NCBI GenBank assembly: GCA_964469155.1 | Contig: CAYXXU010000008.1 | Coordinates: 10,004-74,003 of the forward strand | Reading direction: 5' to 3' | DNA length: 64,000 nt | From: CAIWKO01 sp964469155 | GTDB lineage: Bacteria > Bacteroidota > Bacteroidia > Bacteroidales > CAIWKO01 | Shown: positions 9,266-18,090 of the stretch, piece after piece | Layout: each line of letters starts with the position of its first letter | How positions within the stretch are numbered: position 1 is the stretch's first letter | The notes under the pieces: model-generated | What the model was told of the DNA's origin: nothing | Databases searched by the model: none | Seen by the model: the letters and a program-made list of their open reading frames with translations, nothing else | Translations under genes and position numbers: made by a program

Positions 9266-10510
9266 ATGAAAAAATCCTCCCTACTGTTTACCTTCCTGCT
9301 GTTGGCAAGTATGATACAAGCTCAGGTTGTCCGCAAAGACAAAGCCCAGTTTAAAGAATACGCGCCCGGCTTTTACCTGAACAATATTATGAAAGGTATT
9401 GATGATTACAAACAGGCCAAAGAAACTCCCCAAATTGACCGTCGCTTTAAAATTGACTTGTCAGGAATGAATCTGCCCAACAACATCGATCTTTACAAAA
9501 AAGAATGGTATAACGAACCCGTTTCTCAAGGTAATACAGGCACCTGCTGGTGTTTTTCAACCACTTCCTATTTCGAATCAGAGATCTATCGTCTTACCAA
9601 ACAAAAGGTAAAACTTTCTGAAATGTACACCGTGTATTGGGAATATGTTGAAAAGGCACGTGAATACATCAGAACCCGCGGAACATCAGCTTTTGCTGAA
9701 GGTTCGGAAGCCAATGCTGTTACCCGTATCTGGAGCATGTATGGCATTGTTCCTGAAGAAAGCTACACAGGTTTACTGAAAGGGCAGGTTTATCACAACC
9801 ATGCTCAAATGTTCGATGAAATGAACTCCTATCTGAAATCAGTAAAAGCAAGCAGCGCATGGAACGAAGCTGTAGTAATTGAAACCATTAAAAATATTCT
9901 AAATTCATACCTAGGAACCCCTCCTTTCAAAGTGCTGATTGATGGAAAAGAAATAACCCCATTGGATTATCTGAAAAATGTAATCAAGGTCAATGTTGAT
10001 GATTATTTAGATGTTACTTCGCTGATGGAAAAACCTTATTATACACAGATCGAATATAAGGTTCCGGACAACTGGTGGCACTCGGCCGATTATTACAATC
10101 TGCCTCTGGATATCTATATGAAAGTAATTAAGGAAGCTATTCGTAAAGGCTATACCATAGCTATCGGAGGTGATGTTTCCGAAGCCGGATTCGAAACCAT
10201 GTCGCAGGTAGCCATGATACCCACTTTTGATATCCCTTCGGAATATATCGACGAAAATGCCCGTCAGTTCCGTTTCAGTAATAATACCACCACCGACGAT
10301 CATGGTTTGCATATTGTAGGCTATGTTGAAAAAGACGGCAAAGACTGGTACCTGGTTAAGGATTCAGGATCGGGTTCACGCAATGTGGGTAAACAAAGTA
10401 AGAGTTTCGGGTTTTACTTTTTCCAGGAAGACTATATTAAACTCAAAATTATGGATTTTATGATTCATAAGGATATGCTCAAAGATTACCTGCAAATGTT
10501 TAAGAAGTAA
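9266..10510 (+). CDS. Secreted papain-fold (C1 family, aminopeptidase C-like) peptidase
   Basis: 414 aa with a clear N-terminal signal peptide ending near IQAQ. GNTGTCWCFS places the nucleophile at C94 after an oxyanion Gln (VSQGN). DHGLHIVGY supplies the His (H346). The third catalytic position, normally Asn in NSWG, is Asp here (VKDSGSG, D366). The length and the long insert between Cys and His fit the C1B bleomycin hydrolase/aminopeptidase C group rather than plain papain. There is no sorting domain, so it is probably periplasmic. TAATTTTG at 9205-9212 is a possible -7 element. Activity depends on whether Asp is tolerated. Confidence 0.8.
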   Translation: MKKSSLLFTFLLLASMIQAQVVRKDKAQFKEYAPGFYLNNIMKGIDDYKQAKETPQIDRRFKIDLSGMNLPNNIDLYKKEWYNEPVSQGNTGTCWCFSTTSYFESEIYRLTKQKVKLSEMYTVYWEYVEKAREYIRTRGTSAFAEGSEANAVTRIWSMYGIVPEESYTGLLKGQVYHNHAQMFDEMNSYLKSVKASSAWNEAVVIETIKNILNSYLGTPPFKVLIDGKEITPLDYLKNVIKVNVDDYLDVTSLMEKPYYTQIEYKVPDNWWHSADYYNLPLDIYMKVIKEAIRKGYTIAIGGDVSEAGFETMSQVAMIPTFDIPSEYIDENARQFRFSNNTTTDDHGLHIVGYVEKDGKDWYLVKDSGSGSRNVGKQSKSFGFYFFQEDYIKLKIMDFMIHKDMLKDYLQMFKK

Positions 10511-10607
10511 GGGAATTTTTGATATTACATTTTAGGTTTTTCATTTTAGATTGTAGATTTTTGATTTGGTTCTTATAACAAGGAATATAATAAATAAAAT
10601 ATTAATC

Positions 10608-11624
10608 ATGAAAATTTTAAAACGGATCATCGTAGTATTACTGGTACTGGTAGTGATAATATTGGTACTGGTAGCCTTTCTGCCTTCAAAAAGGCATATA
10701 GAAGCTTCGTTAACCATCAATGCACCTGCTAAAGCCATTTATGCACAGGTGATAGACCTTAAAAAATGGGACCAGTGGTCGCCTTTTAAAGAAGGTGATA
10801 CCGCCATGACCACGACTTATGAGGGAGCTCCAAAAGGTGTAGGAGCCATAATGAGTTGGATAAGCAAAAAGCAGGGTAATGGTGTAATGACCATAATGGA
10901 AACCGTCAAAGATAAAAGTATCCGCACTAAGATTGATTTTGAGGGGCAGGGGTCATCGTTCAGCGAATGGACTTTTACGGAAGACAGCAACAAAACCACC
11001 AAAGTGTTATGGTCAATGGACCTTGATAATCTCAAATATCCTTTGGGCAGACTTATGGGTTTGGTTATGAATTCGATGATAAAGAAAAGTTTTGATAAGG
11101 GTTTGGCAAATCTTAAAAAAGTTAGTGAAGATTATTTTAAGATGGTTTCGGTGTATAAAACAACCGATATAAAAGTAAAACAAACCGAAAAGCAGGTCGC
11201 CCTTGTAATAAAAGATTCTTCTACCTGCGATGAAATTGATATGCTAATGGGGAAAGTGTTTGGTGAAATAGGACAGTATGTGGGTGAAAATAAAATAGAA
11301 GTTAGCGGATATCCTTTTGCCAAATGCTACGTATGGGACGAAAAAGCCAATAAATATGTGGCTGAAATTGGATTTGTAATTAAGAACAAAGTGGAAGGAA
11401 AGGGCAATATCAAATGCATTGAAATCCCCTCTGCTAAAGTGGTTTCAGCTATTCATAACGGAGCATACGAAACATCGGGCAACACACACATGGCTATTGA
11501 CAATTATATAAAGGAAAACAAACTTACCTGTATAGGGATCCCTACCGAAATTTATATTACCGACCCTGGAAAAGAACCTGATATGACCAAATGGCAAACT
11601 GAGATAATATACCCTGTAAAATAG
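10608..11624 (+). CDS. SRPBCC (polyketide cyclase-like) domain fused to GyrI-like effector-binding domain
   Basis: 338 aa from the ATG at 10608. The frame is open back to 10566, but those residues look non-coding and the Lys-plus-hydrophobic anchor begins at 10608. After one N-terminal transmembrane helix, a START/SRPBCC domain (about residues 25-170; INAPAKAIYAQVIDLKKW, FKEGDTAMTT) is followed by a GyrI-like/AraC effector-binding domain (about 185-335; IPSAKVVSAIHNGAYE, ending EPDMTKWQTEIIYPVK). Such fusions are common in Bacteroidota and are thought to bind small hydrophobic ligands. No DNA-binding domain is present. A strong terminator follows. Confidence 0.8.
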   Translation: MKILKRIIVVLLVLVVIILVLVAFLPSKRHIEASLTINAPAKAIYAQVIDLKKWDQWSPFKEGDTAMTTTYEGAPKGVGAIMSWISKKQGNGVMTIMETVKDKSIRTKIDFEGQGSSFSEWTFTEDSNKTTKVLWSMDLDNLKYPLGRLMGLVMNSMIKKSFDKGLANLKKVSEDYFKMVSVYKTTDIKVKQTEKQVALVIKDSSTCDEIDMLMGKVFGEIGQYVGENKIEVSGYPFAKCYVWDEKANKYVAEIGFVIKNKVEGKGNIKCIEIPSAKVVSAIHNGAYETSGNTHMAIDNYIKENKLTCIGIPTEIYITDPGKEPDMTKWQTEIIYPVK

Positions 11625-11639
11625 TAAATCACAGGAAAT

Positions 11640-11676
11640 AAAAAAGGTTGATCAAAATTGGTCAACCTTTTTTATT
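11640..11676. terminator. Bidirectional Rho-independent terminator between convergent genes
   Basis: A 14-bp stem pairs 11640-11653 with 11660-11673 through one G-U wobble, with a 6-base loop and A/T runs on both sides. It serves both the SRPBCC gene and the opposing PAS gene. Confidence 0.85.
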
Positions 11677-11706
11677 TAATATCCCTATGGTCCATCCAAT
11701 ACAAAG

Positions 11707-13338
11707 CTATTTGGATTTCTTTTTTTGTGTAATGTCTCTTCCAACAACTACCAGACCTTTGCGATTTCCTGACTCGTCAAAGGTAGGAACCTTGGTTATC
11801 TGGTATACCAGTGCATCACCAATAGGTCGTGGAATTATTTCATCTATATGGGTAGGCTTGCCACTGTTCCAGGCTTTTTCATCGCTTTCTTCACAATTCA
11901 GGAAAACATTTGTATAAAATGAACTGTATAATGCAAGTTCCGAATCTTTTTTACCTCTATAATCCACGCCTTCGAGATCAAAAAGCTTTAAACTTGCATT
12001 ATTAGCTTCATGCCAACGGCCATCACCATCTTTAAAACAAATAAAATCAGGTAGATTATTAATGAGTATTCTCAGACGTTCTTCACTATCTTTCAATTGT
12101 TGTATGGCTTGATTCTTTTCGGTGATATCAATAAATGAAACCAATACTTGTGAAAGATCATGTTCCTTGCCAGGTACAATGACCAATCTAATTAAAATAT
12201 AATTTTTCATTCCGGCAAAATTGGTAACCGGAATCTCGCTTTCAAACATAGTACTTCCCTCAGCAAGTGCGATGATCTCTTCCTTTAGAACTTCATACGA
12301 CTCATCCAGAAAATAATGCTGAAGATTAAAATCAAGCTGATCTTTCTTCAACAATTTAAAGAACCTGATACTTTCGTCATTGACATCAATAACCTTAATA
12401 AGGCTTACACAATGCTTCACTTCGTCTGGATTTTCAGTAAAGTAGGCTCTGAAATTTGTGATACCTTTATCAATAAGTTCATCAAAATATAACTTTACAT
12501 CAGAAAAATCTTCCTCCCAAATAGGTATTGAAGCATTATTAAATAAGGAACTGAAGCGCTGTTCGTTATCATGCATTTGTTCCTCTATCAACTTACGTCC
12601 GGTAATATCTGTAATTATTCCTTCAATGGCTATAACTTCTCCTTTATCTGAATAAACCCCGCATCCTTGTTCCCAAACCCATTTTGTCATACCGTTTGAT
12701 GTTTTGATCTGGTATTCAACATTGAACAATTTATGGTTTTTGAGCATGCACTGCACATCTGACTTCAATTTGTCGCGATGCTCAGGAATAACAAGATCGT
12801 AAAAGGAAAGCTTCTTGTTTTTTATCAGATCATCTTTTTCATAACCGGTTAATTCCTGACATCCATCGCTGATAAATTCCATAGTCCATTCAGGATCGTT
12901 CTGGCATCTGTAAATGATCCCCTTAAAATTAGCGGTAATGTTCTGCAGAATTGAATTGCTCTCTTTTTGTTTTAATATCTCTTCGAATTTTACCTGGTCA
13001 GAAACATCATTATAAATAAATACGAGAGCGAAAAGTTGCTTATTATCATCCAGAACCGGATCAATGGTCAGCTCATAATAATTACCTGAAAAGACACAAT
13101 AGATTATCTCCCTTTTTTTTGTTTTCAGGACACTTTCAATCTGTTGTATATGCTTTTGCGATAAGCCTTTATATAAAAATTTCTTACAGTCAGCTCCGAT
13201 AGTTACCTGTTCTGAACTGCCAATCAAGGAGAGTAAATTCTTATTAATTCGGAGAACATTAAAATTCCTGTCAACAATACAAATCGGGTCTTTATAGTTA
13301 TTGAAAACGGAATCCCAAATGTCAGTTTTATATAACAT
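11707..13338 (-). CDS. Multi-PAS domain protein without a kinase or other output domain
   Basis: 543 aa. Four PAS/PAC-type units can be followed: about residues 5-115 (DPICIVDRNFNVLRIN), 125-255 (ISDGCQELTGYEKDDL ... GIITDITGRKLIEEQ), 260-410 (ending VSFIDITEKNQAI) and 415-540 (FICFKDGDGRWHEANNASLKLF ... VVVGRDITQKK). The last PAC motif is where a histidine kinase or GGDEF module would normally begin, but the protein ends at once and the terminator lies about 30 bp further on. No remnant of a kinase is seen downstream. It may act as a partner sensor for a separate kinase, or be a truncated kinase. CAAAGTTA at 13377-13384 is a candidate minus-strand -7 element. Confidence 0.85.
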   Translation of the reverse strand: MLYKTDIWDSVFNNYKDPICIVDRNFNVLRINKNLLSLIGSSEQVTIGADCKKFLYKGLSQKHIQQIESVLKTKKREIIYCVFSGNYYELTIDPVLDDNKQLFALVFIYNDVSDQVKFEEILKQKESNSILQNITANFKGIIYRCQNDPEWTMEFISDGCQELTGYEKDDLIKNKKLSFYDLVIPEHRDKLKSDVQCMLKNHKLFNVEYQIKTSNGMTKWVWEQGCGVYSDKGEVIAIEGIITDITGRKLIEEQMHDNEQRFSSLFNNASIPIWEEDFSDVKLYFDELIDKGITNFRAYFTENPDEVKHCVSLIKVIDVNDESIRFFKLLKKDQLDFNLQHYFLDESYEVLKEEIIALAEGSTMFESEIPVTNFAGMKNYILIRLVIVPGKEHDLSQVLVSFIDITEKNQAIQQLKDSEERLRILINNLPDFICFKDGDGRWHEANNASLKLFDLEGVDYRGKKDSELALYSSFYTNVFLNCEESDEKAWNSGKPTHIDEIIPRPIGDALVYQITKVPTFDESGNRKGLVVVGRDITQKKKSK

Positions 13339-13507
13339 TGTATGAATTTGTAAAGTTTTATACGGAATTAACTTTACAAAGTTACTCTATTTAAAAGCCA
13401 AAACTTTAAATTTTGTTAAAAATTCAGATATCCCATTTGATTAGTATCAAACGCAAGGATTCCTCCCACTAAAACTTCAATGAATCTTCGCACACAATGG
13501 CTTTGGA

Positions 13508-15091
13508 TCAATAGCTGCTACCTGCGTTATTGGGAGCATACACTTCGTAAGTATAAGTAATCGTTTTTTTATCTTTTGCTCCGAAAGGAATCTCCCAGTT
13601 AACCGTTACATAAGGATTCAAATAACTGTACCTGCCACTCTTGTCGATCTTGCCACCATCGCTTGCATCAAAAACATTAGCTAAAAGGTCTTTTTTTACA
13701 GTGAGCAGTATCTTTTTATTCTGCAAATTTTCACAAGTGATATATCCTTTAATGGTCACCTTGATGTAATATACTTTGCCAATTTTCTTCACATTTTCTT
13801 CTTTTTTCACTTCCTCCTCTTTATTTTTCACCACCACATCTCCTGCCTTGGAAAGTTGCACTGAAATATTCGCACCCATGGGTGTATATTTAAGCCGGTC
13901 TTGAGCCAGAGGTTGCATATTTTCGTTTAAAACAAAGACCGGAGCGGTTGTGAAAGGAAAAGTGGTAACATTTGACAACTGCAGCGAGTGAAATACATCG
14001 TAACGCTTTTCCGGATCGTTACTAATATAAGAATAATAGGAGTAATTGACAATATCACCAATATTCACCTCATACATGTCTTTATAGGGTAACTTCGTTG
14101 AAAATATCTGGAAACTGGTTTTACTTTGCTGAGGAAGGGTTACATTTCCAAGTTTGTACATATAGAGGTCATTGTTTTTTTCGCCTGCGGTGGAATAATC
14201 ATTATAGGGTTGAAAATTGAGTTCACCAACTGATTCGTCAGTTGCAACATAAGCATTCGAATTGGCATAGGATTGCATTTGCATTGGGATGGTAGTAAGC
14301 GAGGCCGTTTTAACATCATATAAGGAGGTCAGATAATTGTTTGAAATGGGATCGGTGGCCGCATTGTAAAAAAACTGTGGGTTTCCCACCGTCAGAGTCA
14401 GTTCAGCATCTTCTATGTCTTCCGAATAGTTTTCCACCAATGCCTTCATTTCAAGTTGTAGTTCATTATCATTAATTATTTTAATGTTATAAGAAGGAAA
14501 CCATTGTATGCCCGATTGCATATAAACCAGCTTAAGATCAACGTTGTTTGAAGGTTTTTCGAGAAATATCTTTGCCACACGAACCAGTGAATCGACTGTT
14601 AGCAAGCCGGCACCTGAATCGTCTATTGTAAACTCTACCATGGAAGACACCGGGAAATAAGTGGTTTTATTATCAGCCAGTCTTATCTTGGCAATATTCG
14701 AACTTTCATAGAATTCAGCCAAGGTGCCTGTTATTTCTCTTAAGTTCTTTTCGTTTCCGGCAGCATAAGTAAAATGAACTTTTTTGCCTACCGACCCTTT
14801 GAAAATATCATTGAAATTTTGCGGCACCTTGGTTTTCTTAATGGTATCGGTTAAGAAATAGACTTTCGATATTTTAGAATCTCTGGCAGCGCTTAACCAA
14901 TATGTTCCTAATAAAGGTTGTTTGGGCAATTCGAGCATGGCACTTCCCTTTTTAACAGGAATACTACCTTCTTTGGCAATAAAATAGGTACCATTTTTAA
15001 AGACATTTACCTGTACGGGTTTTAAGGCGCTTTGCGCAGAAACAGCAATTGTAAGCATTACTAAACCTAATGCCACCATAATTTTTTTCAT
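13508..15091 (-). CDS. Secreted DUF4139 domain protein
   Basis: 527 aa with a signal peptide (MKKIMVALGLVML, cleavage near VSAQ). The N-terminal part has the FKNGTYFIAKEG and VKKGSAMLELP pattern. About residues 190-520 match the DUF4139 architecture, including a GIQWFPSYNIKI-like strand, an AELTLTVGNPQ segment and a C-terminal NWEIPFGAKDKKTITYTYEVY. Members are exported beta-rich proteins of unknown biochemical role, related to the MuiA-like family. A Lys/Glu-rich stretch (KNKEEEVKKEENVKK) interrupts the domain near residue 425. No sorting signal is present, so the location is probably periplasmic. Confidence 0.75.
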   Translation of the reverse strand: MKKIMVALGLVMLTIAVSAQSALKPVQVNVFKNGTYFIAKEGSIPVKKGSAMLELPKQPLLGTYWLSAARDSKISKVYFLTDTIKKTKVPQNFNDIFKGSVGKKVHFTYAAGNEKNLREITGTLAEFYESSNIAKIRLADNKTTYFPVSSMVEFTIDDSGAGLLTVDSLVRVAKIFLEKPSNNVDLKLVYMQSGIQWFPSYNIKIINDNELQLEMKALVENYSEDIEDAELTLTVGNPQFFYNAATDPISNNYLTSLYDVKTASLTTIPMQMQSYANSNAYVATDESVGELNFQPYNDYSTAGEKNNDLYMYKLGNVTLPQQSKTSFQIFSTKLPYKDMYEVNIGDIVNYSYYSYISNDPEKRYDVFHSLQLSNVTTFPFTTAPVFVLNENMQPLAQDRLKYTPMGANISVQLSKAGDVVVKNKEEEVKKEENVKKIGKVYYIKVTIKGYITCENLQNKKILLTVKKDLLANVFDASDGGKIDKSGRYSYLNPYVTVNWEIPFGAKDKKTITYTYEVYAPNNAGSSY

Positions 15092-15109
15092 AAGGTTGGG
15101 GATTTAATT

Positions 15110-15117
15110 TATATTTG
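15110..15117 (+). promoter_or_regulatory. Candidate -7 element for the RsmI-like methyltransferase
   Basis: TATATTTG, matching TAnnTTTG, 32 bp before the ATG at 15150 in the divergent intergenic region. Confidence 0.4.
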
Positions 15118-15149
15118 TTTCAGAAAAAAAAGTAAAATTACCAAATTTT

Positions 15150-15893
15150 ATGCCAAAACCATCCATTATGGCAGATATAAATAACAGAAAAGGAAGACTT
15201 TATCTGATACCTTCAACACTGGGGGAAATTACAGAAATAAATGCCGTGTTACCTATAGATGTACAGAGGATTACCCGAGATCTCAAGGTTTTTATCGTGG
15301 AAGAACTTCGTACCTCTCGCCGGTTTCTGAAAAGGACAGACAAAGCCATTAATATTGATTCCCTTACCTTCCTGGAATATAACGAGCATTCGGTTAAAAC
15401 AGATGTTTCGCAATACCTAAGCCCCTTGTTACATGGCAAGGATGTGGGATTGCTTTCAGAAGCCGGATTACCCTGTATTGCCGATCCCGGACAGGAAATT
15501 GTAAGAGAAGCTCATATTAACGGTATTCAGGTAATACCTCTTACCGGACCATCATCCATTATTTTAGCCCTGATTGCTTCGGGAGGTAACGGACAAAACT
15601 TTGCTTTTAACGGATACCTGCCTGTCGATAAAAATACGCGAATTCATAAAATCAGGCAGATAGAATCGGTTGCCAAACAATTTAACCAAACCCAGATATT
15701 CATAGAAACCCCTTACCGCAATAATCAGATGCTGGAATCTTTAATTGAAACCTGCCATAGCGAGACCATGCTATGTGTTGCAATTGATATTACCTTACCT
15801 ACCCAAGTCATTATATGCAAACCTATAAAATTGTGGAAAAAAAAGCCGTTCGATTGTAACAAACGGCCTTCTGTTTTTGTATTGTACTGTTGA
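15150..15893 (+). CDS. RsmI-like SAM-dependent methyltransferase (tetrapyrrole methylase fold)
   Basis: 247 aa from 15150; the internal ATG at 15168 is equally plausible. Family signatures are LYLIPSTLGE near the N-terminus, VGLLSEAGLPCIADPGQ (the SAM/substrate loop), VIPLTGPSSIILALIASGG and IFIETPYRNNQML. This is the second, shorter paralogue group of 16S rRNA 2'-O-methyltransferase RsmI that Bacteroidota encode; its substrate is less certain than RsmI itself. The last ~13 codons overlap a terminator-like hairpin, and the convergent neighbour's stop lies 3 bp beyond. Confidence 0.8.
   Translation: MPKPSIMADINNRKGRLYLIPSTLGEITEINAVLPIDVQRITRDLKVFIVEELRTSRRFLKRTDKAINIDSLTFLEYNEHSVKTDVSQYLSPLLHGKDVGLLSEAGLPCIADPGQEIVREAHINGIQVIPLTGPSSIILALIASGGNGQNFAFNGYLPVDKNTRIHKIRQIESVAKQFNQTQIFIETPYRNNQMLESLIETCHSETMLCVAIDITLPTQVIICKPIKLWKKKPFDCNKRPSVFVLYC
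15839..15876 (+). terminator. Terminator-like hairpin embedded in the end of the RsmI-like CDS
   Basis: GCCGTT (15845-15850) pairs with AACGGC (15862-15867), preceded by an A-run and followed by CTTCTGTTTTT. It lies within the coding sequence, ending about 17 bp before the stop codon. Confidence 0.5.
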
Positions 15894-15896
15894 AGC

Positions 15897-16475
15897 TTAT
15901 TTGGTTTTGACCTGCTTCTGCTGTTCCAATTGAGTTTTCACACCAGTATTTTGCATTTCAAGATCGTTTACTTGTTTCTCAAGATTATCTAATTCCTGTT
16001 TTTGCTTATTATATTCAGCTTCGGTTATTTTCTTGTCTTTCTTCTTTTTTTCAAGATTACCATAAGCTTGCTTTATCTTGTTTTTGGTATCTTCATTGGT
16101 CTTGCTTACCTGGTTGACATTAGTCTCAGTTTTTTGTAATGCTTCCTGGTGATTCTTTGATTTAGCCTCATTGGCCCTGTTCTGTCCGAATTCACGGCCC
16201 TGAAGGCTGTCCTTGTTCTTACCATAAGCATTGCCCTTGCCATGATCTTCCTTATCTTTATCATGACCCTTACCCTGATTATCCTTGGTCATTTTCTGGT
16301 CTTTGACCTGATTGCCTTTTGAATTGTCATTATCCTTTTTGTTTTCATGGCCCTGAGGTTTGTCTTTTTGTTCCTTGTCAGGTTTTGTATTACCCTTGCC
16401 TGTGTTGTTCTGGGCATATAACTGTGACCCGGAAATCATGCCGCAGATCAGCATGAAAATAAATGCTTTTTTCAT
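15897..16475 (-). CDS. Exported Lys/Asn/Asp-rich low-complexity protein with C-terminal coiled coil
   Basis: 192 aa. A signal peptide (MKKAFIFMLICGMISG..., ending near LYAQ) is followed by about 90 residues dominated by K, N, D, G and Q with repeated KGN, KDK and GKGH pieces. A helical, probably coiled-coil part follows (about residues 110-190; EADYNKQKQELDNLEKQV-like heptads). No enzyme domain. The start of the 66-aa lipoprotein's stop codon is 3 bp away on the same strand, so the two form an operon. Probably periplasmic or surface; role unknown. Confidence 0.7.
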   Translation of the reverse strand: MKKAFIFMLICGMISGSQLYAQNNTGKGNTKPDKEQKDKPQGHENKKDNDNSKGNQVKDQKMTKDNQGKGHDKDKEDHGKGNAYGKNKDSLQGREFGQNRANEAKSKNHQEALQKTETNVNQVSKTNEDTKNKIKQAYGNLEKKKKDKKITEAEYNKQKQELDNLEKQVNDLEMQNTGVKTQLEQQKQVKTK

Positions 16476-16477
16476 AG

Positions 16478-16678
16478 TTATTTCGTATTAAGGTTATTTA
16501 AAATACTATCAGCCTTTTTGTTAAGGTCTTCAGATTTGACTTTAATATCTGAAGATGATTGTTCTATCTTTTGCATCTCAGGCGAAACAATAGTGTCAGA
16601 GGCAGATTCTTTTCCGGCACCCCCACCGCATGATGCAAATAAAAATGCACATACAATAATAATCATTGTTTTTTTCAT
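16478..16678 (-). CDS. Small lipoprotein
   Basis: 66 aa. A short Lys-led hydrophobic segment ends in the lipobox FASC (Cys 17), followed by a Gly-rich linker and a 40-residue predicted helix rich in S, D, E and K. It is likely an outer or inner membrane lipoprotein. It sits immediately upstream of the Lys-rich exported protein in the same operon. It is not assigned to a family. Confidence 0.7.
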   Translation of the reverse strand: MKKTMIIIVCAFLFASCGGGAGKESASDTIVSPEMQKIEQSSSDIKVKSEDLNKKADSILNNLNTK

Positions 16679-16818
16679 AGTTTACAATTTTTTTATGATA
16701 AAATTAGGTGGTAAAATTACTGATTTCTTCAATGAATTTAAAAATTAGCAACAATTTTGTAAAATAGACGTTATATGAGCGAAAATTAAAATTTCTCAAC
16801 GATTGATCAAGTAATATT

Positions 16819-17091
16819 ATGAAGAGAATACTGGCGATTATTTTTATTTTGATATTTATGGTTTCTTGCAAGGCAAAATACGAAGAACTATCTGTAAGAT
16901 ACAATAATACTCTGGCTAAAAAGAAAGATGCCATAAAAGACCGTAAGCATTATGAAAGCCTTACAAAGACATACAACGACTCAATAAACACCTTGCTTCC
17001 CGAACATAGTTTCTGGAAAAGATATAGCAGGGAAGCAGAAGAGATTGTCAGGCTCAAGTCTGATTTCATTAAAAATGGGTTACGATATTAA
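16819..17091 (+). CDS. Small helical lipoprotein
   Basis: 90 aa. The signal peptide ends in lipobox MVSC (Cys 17). The mature part is entirely helical and charged (YEELSVRYNNTLAKKKDAIKD), resembling the N-terminal stalk of the CAP-domain lipoprotein 51 bp downstream, with which it may share a transcript. Function unknown. Confidence 0.65.
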   Translation: MKRILAIIFILIFMVSCKAKYEELSVRYNNTLAKKKDAIKDRKHYESLTKTYNDSINTLLPEHSFWKRYSREAEEIVRLKSDFIKNGLRY

Positions 17092-17142
17092 ATGTCACCA
17101 GAACACACAATCACCAAATTGCACCAAATCACTTTTACATAA

Positions 17143-17991
17143 ATGTTAAGACTTCGCGGAATATTGCCATTTCTTGTATTACTAACCACTCTAAATAGTT
17201 GTTATATTGTGAGATATAAGAAGCTGCAGAAGGATTATGCCAGTTTACGTAAAGAATATCTGAAAGATAACAGCAAAATGCTTGCTGCAAAACAAAAATA
17301 CCTTCAGAAGAAAGATTCGGTTGCATTGATAATTGCGCAAACCAGAAAAAATATTTACTCCTTTAAAGAAGATAATAAGCTTACCGATTCATTGAGCAGG
17401 TATATTGTAGCCACATTGGGAAAATACTGGACCGAACAGGATAAATCTACCTGCCATACAGCAAAAGATATTAAACTATTGAACCAGGACGAAAAGGAAA
17501 TTTATCTGTATCTGAACCTGGCCCGACAGCATCCGTCGGTTTTCGCTGAATTGTACATCTCTCCCTTTCTGAATGCAAATATTTTGTCAGGTCTGTCAGA
17601 TTCTACCTGGCTTACTTCCGATACCGGTAATCTTTGGCATAATAGTTATTATGACAACAGTTTGTATCTGCGCATGAAGAAAATGCAACCGATGAATACC
17701 CTTCAATTTGATAAACAATGCTGGGAATCGGCTGAATGTCATTCTATAAGTGTAGGCAAAGCGGGATTGATAACTCACGAAAGGCAAAAAGGATGCACCT
17801 CATATTTCAGTGGAGAATGTTGTCATTATGGACGTTCTGATGCACTGGAAATAGTTTTGGACCTATTGATCGACAGCAATGTAGAATCATTGGGTCACCG
17901 TAATATCTGCCTGGGCGCATACTCTTTGCTGGGTGTTTCAATGAAGCCCCATATCACCTGGAGGGTGAATACAACCCTGGATTTTAAGTGA
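17143..17991 (+). CDS. CAP/SCP-domain lipoprotein
   Basis: 282 aa. Lipobox near residue 20 (LNSC), then a charged coiled-coil stalk (about residues 22-85), then a CAP (cysteine-rich secretory/PR-1) domain from about residue 112. The domain shows IYLYLNLARQHPSVFAE, a central AECHSISVGKAGLITHER with the metal-site His residues, and GECCHYGRSDALEIVLDLLID ... GHRNICLG, the CAP signature. The protein would be membrane-anchored. The biochemical role of bacterial CAP lipoproteins is mostly unknown. A short terminator follows. Confidence 0.8.
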   Translation: MLRLRGILPFLVLLTTLNSCYIVRYKKLQKDYASLRKEYLKDNSKMLAAKQKYLQKKDSVALIIAQTRKNIYSFKEDNKLTDSLSRYIVATLGKYWTEQDKSTCHTAKDIKLLNQDEKEIYLYLNLARQHPSVFAELYISPFLNANILSGLSDSTWLTSDTGNLWHNSYYDNSLYLRMKKMQPMNTLQFDKQCWESAECHSISVGKAGLITHERQKGCTSYFSGECCHYGRSDALEIVLDLLIDSNVESLGHRNICLGAYSLLGVSMKPHITWRVNTTLDFK

Positions 17992-17999
17992 TAAACCCA

Positions 18000-18022
18000 A
18001 AAATCGCCATGAGGCGGTTTTC
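18000..18022 (+). terminator. Short Rho-independent terminator after the CAP lipoprotein gene
   Basis: AAATCGCC and GGCGGTTT pair with one wobble around the loop ATGA, followed by TTTTCC. Weak T-run. Confidence 0.55.
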
Positions 18023-18090
18023 CTTAGCGCAGCAACAAAGTATTTCCTTTTTATCATTCAATTGCTGAACGACACAGGTTGTTGTCGCTA

